A stretch of 20,341 nucleotides of DNA from Chrysochromulina parva (taxonomy: Eukaryota; Haptophyta; Prymnesiales; Chrysochromulinaceae): positions 1-20,341 of the forward strand of contig PJAB01000813.1 of assembly GCA_002887195.1 (NCBI GenBank), written 5' to 3'. Of this stretch, positions 17,581-20,341 are shown piece after piece. The position numbers and the translations under genes were made by a program. Below the pieces are notes generated by a model. That model made no database searches, was not told the DNA's origin, and saw only the letters and a list, made by a program, of their open reading frames with translations. Within the stretch, counting starts at the first letter, position 1; each line of letters starts with the position of its first letter.

Positions 17581-20341
17581 TCATGCCTTCAAGAAACCGT
17601 CTTCAATGTGCTCGATGGCAAGGAGCAGCTTGGCCTGGAGCACCTCGGCCGATGAGTAGTTTGGAAGGTGCAGCTCGCGCGTGCACGTGTGCGTCTCGGG
17701 CAATGTCGCATCGTCAGCTTCGTCGCCGTAGAGGCGCAGCGTGATCTTCTGCTCGCCCAGTCCGTCCATTGGGAGCGCCGCGAGCGCCGTGCACCAGCGC
17801 AGAAGCGCGAGCCTCTCCTCGGGGCCAAAGACGGTTTCGTCCAATAAGAGCGCCTCCAAGTAGCTCGGCACCTCCGAGCCGACCGCCGCGAAGCCCGCTG
17901 CCGCCTCCTCATGCGCTGACGTGCGGGGCAGTGTGAAGCACTCGAGCAGCTCATGCGCCGAAACCTCGCGCTTGCCCTGTAGCAGGAACGACAGCTCGTC
18001 ACTCGAGCCGACGGTTGCGAGTTGCACCGTCAGGTCTTCGACTCCGTGTGCCCCCCGGCGCAGCGCCGCGAACGCACCGGCGCGGCTCGTAAGCAGCCGC
18101 TGCGTTACGCCCATTCGGATGGCCTCGCCGAAGGCGGCCGGCGGCACATGGATTTCTGGTGCGCCCGGATCAAAGTCCTCATAGGTGAGACCGGCCAAGT
18201 GTTGTTCGGGCGCCTCGAGCAATTGTCGCCAGCTCTCAGCGAGTGATGCGTCGAAAGTGGCGAGCGCGCGAAGTGCGGAGGCCGGGCACCCGAGCTCCGA
18301 GGCGGCGCCCGCGTCCCCATGGACGAGCTGATCGAGAAGGAACGGGCACACGCCGTGGCCGATTGGATGGTCGTCGATGATGCACTTGAGTAACACGCGA
18401 CCAACGGCTTCGAGTGCCTCGGGCGGTGCGCTTGGGCGGGGCAGGCTGCCGCCTGGCGAGTCGTTCCCCACAGCTCGTTCGAAGAGACCGTGCTCCTCGC
18501 GGAGCACCTCGCGCCAAAAGAGGGAGTACAGCTCGCGTGTGAGGCCGCCAAGATCGTCGCCCTCCTCCTCGCGCCCGGTGCGTGGGTCGATGAAGGTGAC
18601 TGAGGTGAGGCTGTACAGCTGCTTGAGCACGCGCTCGGGCTTCTCACGTCGCTGCCCATATCCAAAATGCTCGAGAACGTCCGCGACCAAAAAGGGCCCG
18701 CGGCGCACCCTGAGCTGCCACGGCTTGGTGCTACTCTTGACGCCCACACACAGCCGACGCATCTCGAGGTACTGACGAAACGCGAGCAGACGACGCGTGA
18801 GGGCGAGCGTGAGTGTCACTGGAGCAGGCGCGAGAAGCGACGGTATGCGGGCGTTTCTGATGGCATGCTGATTGCGCTCCTCGTCGAGGAGCGACGGGCC
18901 GTAGTCGCTGGCGTGGCTCACAACGACGCTCCGTCCGCCCGCTACCGCCCGCTCAGTCTTCGGCGCACCGTCGGCTTCGTCGGATTCGTGAAGACGCTCC
19001 GTCTTCGGCGAGGGCACTGTGGTGTGAGTCTGAGCGGCTGTGGATGAGTGTCGGGGCTCTTCACTGTCGTCCCGAGGACGCTCACGAGGACGCTTGACAG
19101 GCGCCCCCTGCTCCTCGATAGCGTCATCGTGGGCATCACCCTTCGCCTCGGGCCTGGCGGCGGCGGCATTGGTGGTGGTAGCGGCGGTCATCGCCTTGGC
19201 ACCGACTAGAGGAGAACTGGCGGAGTGAAGCTGGTCGGCGGTCTCGAATTCCGCAATCTCGAAGTCGTCGAAATCCATGTCGAGCGCTGCACCGCCGCTG
19301 CTGCTCGCCGTGGCCGCCTTCGCTCCACCGTCCGCTCCACTGGCTGCGCCATTCGCCTTCGAGTCGGCCTTCTTACCGATCTGCCCGTACGCCTCGTACC
19401 TCATCCAGCCGGCGACCGTCCGCTTCTTGAACTTGCCGGCACTCCCCGCTGAGGCGCCGGGCGGCGCCTTTGCAACGCTTTCTTCATAAGAAGCAGTTCC
19501 GCACAGGAGTAGTTCCCCACAAGAAGCGAGATCCTCGTGAGCATCCTCGTGAGCGCCCTTTGCCGTCTCCGCGCCATACACCTGAGTCTCCTGTGCACTG
19601 GACTGTCCCAGGTCTTCGAAGCAGGGCGTTGCTGCAGCATCGAGCCCTAGCCCCAGCTGCCGCTTACCGGTGGCATGAGCGGCCGCCGAGAGCACGATGT
19701 CGCTTGCCATTGGGGCATCTGCGGCGGCGATGGCCGCGTCTGCAGCCGCGTCCGCGGCGGCAGCCGCCGCTTTCATTAGGGACTCCGACGGTGCGCTCGG
19801 TGCACTCGAGTGCTGCTGATGCTGTTCCATAAGCTGTTCCCTAGCCATTCTCGCCACTCTCGCATTCACGCCCTGGCCTACCTGCATGGCAAGCGCCTGC
19901 CGGTAGTGCTGCTTCATCGTCTCAATCATCTTGGTACGCTCCACCTCATGCGCCTCGTCGAGCTCCTTCTGCAGCTGCACTCGTGCGTACTCTGCATTCC
20001 TCCAAATGTCCTCTGCAGCGGCCTGATGGCCTGCATACCAGCCATCAGTGTAGCCTTTCTCATACACGACTGCGCCACTTTCTGCTGCACCACATTCGGA
20101 TGAACCGAACAGCGCAGATTTGCGAATTTCTCCCTCCTCCATCTCGGGAGGCGCCGAAGATTGCGGCTGTTGCGACTGCGTTGAGGGCTCGTTGCGGGAG
20201 CGGGCGCTGTCAAAGACAACGGTCATGGTGCTTCCGCGGAGCGGCATTTCGTTGAGCCGGCGCTTGGCGCTCGTGGCCTCGCGCGTGCACGACATCTCCA
20301 CAAGCGCGAGCATGCCGCCGCCGCTCGCCCTCGCGACCTGC
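17581..20341 (-). CDS. RRM-HECT E3 ubiquitin ligase (5' end off window)
   Basis: The frame is open from the window edge to the stop at 17581, at least 919 residues. Numbering here uses the Met at 20313 as 1. The first 38 residues (MLALVEMSCTREATSA, LRGSTMTVVF) are the second half of an RNA-recognition motif, closest in style to PTB/hnRNP-L RRMs; its first half lies beyond the edge, and CAG|GTC at 20341-20336 may be a splice acceptor. A coiled-coil segment (about 95-170), Ala-rich and charged low-complexity linkers, and an acidic patch (MDFDDFEIAEFE) follow. The HECT domain starts near 535: SVTFIDPRTGREE and GDDLGGLTRELYSLFW belong to the N-lobe, and the C-lobe ends LPETHTCTRELHLPNYSS with the catalytic Cys at 877 (codon 17685-17683), then LLLAIEHIEDGF. 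It should accept ubiquitin from an E2 and pass it to substrates; the RRM suggests RNA or RNA-binding targets. It is in tandem with the SLC13-like gene. Confidence 0.88.
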   Translation of the reverse strand, partial: QVARASGGGMLALVEMSCTREATSAKRRLNEMPLRGSTMTVVFDSARSRNEPSTQSQQPQSSAPPEMEEGEIRKSALFGSSECGAAESGAVVYEKGYTDGWYAGHQAAAEDIWRNAEYARVQLQKELDEAHEVERTKMIETMKQHYRQALAMQVGQGVNARVARMAREQLMEQHQQHSSAPSAPSESLMKAAAAAADAAADAAIAAADAPMASDIVLSAAAHATGKRQLGLGLDAAATPCFEDLGQSSAQETQVYGAETAKGAHEDAHEDLASCGELLLCGTASYEESVAKAPPGASAGSAGKFKKRTVAGWMRYEAYGQIGKKADSKANGAASGADGGAKAATASSSGGAALDMDFDDFEIAEFETADQLHSASSPLVGAKAMTAATTTNAAAARPEAKGDAHDDAIEEQGAPVKRPRERPRDDSEEPRHSSTAAQTHTTVPSPKTERLHESDEADGAPKTERAVAGGRSVVVSHASDYGPSLLDEERNQHAIRNARIPSLLAPAPVTLTLALTRRLLAFRQYLEMRRLCVGVKSSTKPWQLRVRRGPFLVADVLEHFGYGQRREKPERVLKQLYSLTSVTFIDPRTGREEEGDDLGGLTRELYSLFWREVLREEHGLFERAVGNDSPGGSLPRPSAPPEALEAVGRVLLKCIIDDHPIGHGVCPFLLDQLVHGDAGAASELGCPASALRALATFDASLAESWRQLLEAPEQHLAGLTYEDFDPGAPEIHVPPAAFGEAIRMGVTQRLLTSRAGAFAALRRGAHGVEDLTVQLATVGSSDELSFLLQGKREVSAHELLECFTLPRTSAHEEAAAGFAAVGSEVPSYLEALLLDETVFGPEERLALLRWCTALAALPMDGLGEQKITLRLYGDEADDATLPETHTCTRELHLPNYSSAEVLQAKLLLAIEHIEDGFLKA

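Noticed and set aside
18775..18830. Possible cryptic intron (GTGACACTC ... TTTCGTCAG) at the start of the HECT domain
   Set aside because: The frame is open and the peptide fits the HECT N-terminus; a 48-bp intron would be far shorter than the others here.
1..20341. tRNA, rRNA, snRNA or transposase genes
   Set aside because: No T-loop plus acceptor combination, no conserved rRNA or U6 words and no transposase or reverse-transcriptase motifs were seen on either strand.

Overview
The window is nuclear DNA of a GC-rich eukaryote. Genes are interrupted by short GT-AG introns (83 to 256 bp), genes lie on both strands without operon logic, and the proteins are eukaryotic: a Vps51-type tether, SUMO, a J-domain chaperone, SET, a kinesin relative, HECT. 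GC-rich triplet runs, dense spacing and an SLC13-type carrier with RCK_C (TrkA_C) domains suggest a unicellular alga, possibly a haptophyte or related group. This placement is inference; no rRNA or organellar gene fixes it.

Layout. (1) <1-3652, minus: Vps51-like tether, 3' end beyond the window, carrying about 13 NPF motifs and four Vps51-type helical modules. It shares a 289-bp divergent promoter with (2) SUMO, plus, 3942-4415. (3) 4849-6381, minus: secreted J-domain protein fused to two PDZ domains and a Gly-Met tail. (4) 6961-7914, minus: SMYD-like SET protein, divergent over 166 bp from (5) 8081-8764, plus: four-helix membrane protein. (6) 9114-12866, plus: long coiled-coil protein with a kinesin-like head that has lost its ATPase motifs. 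A 1.4-kb repeat-bearing gap with no convincing gene follows. (7) 14303-17273, minus: SLC13/SAC1-like anion carrier with two RCK_C domains. (8) 17581->20341, minus: HECT ubiquitin ligase with half of an RRM at its N-terminus; its 5' end is beyond the window.

The genes do not form one pathway. Two concern ubiquitin-like modification (SUMO, HECT), one vesicle tethering and possibly endocytic sorting, one secretory-pathway folding, one anion uptake, one the cytoskeleton. What stands out is domain fusion (Vps51 with NPF/DPW array, J with PDZ-PDZ, RRM with HECT), a pseudo-kinesin, and an intron whose two boundaries are copies of the same 24 bp, which looks like a trace of intron birth by local duplication.

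All gene models were read by hand from the sequence. Intron boundaries rest on GT/AG signals, frame continuity and domain continuity, not on transcripts.
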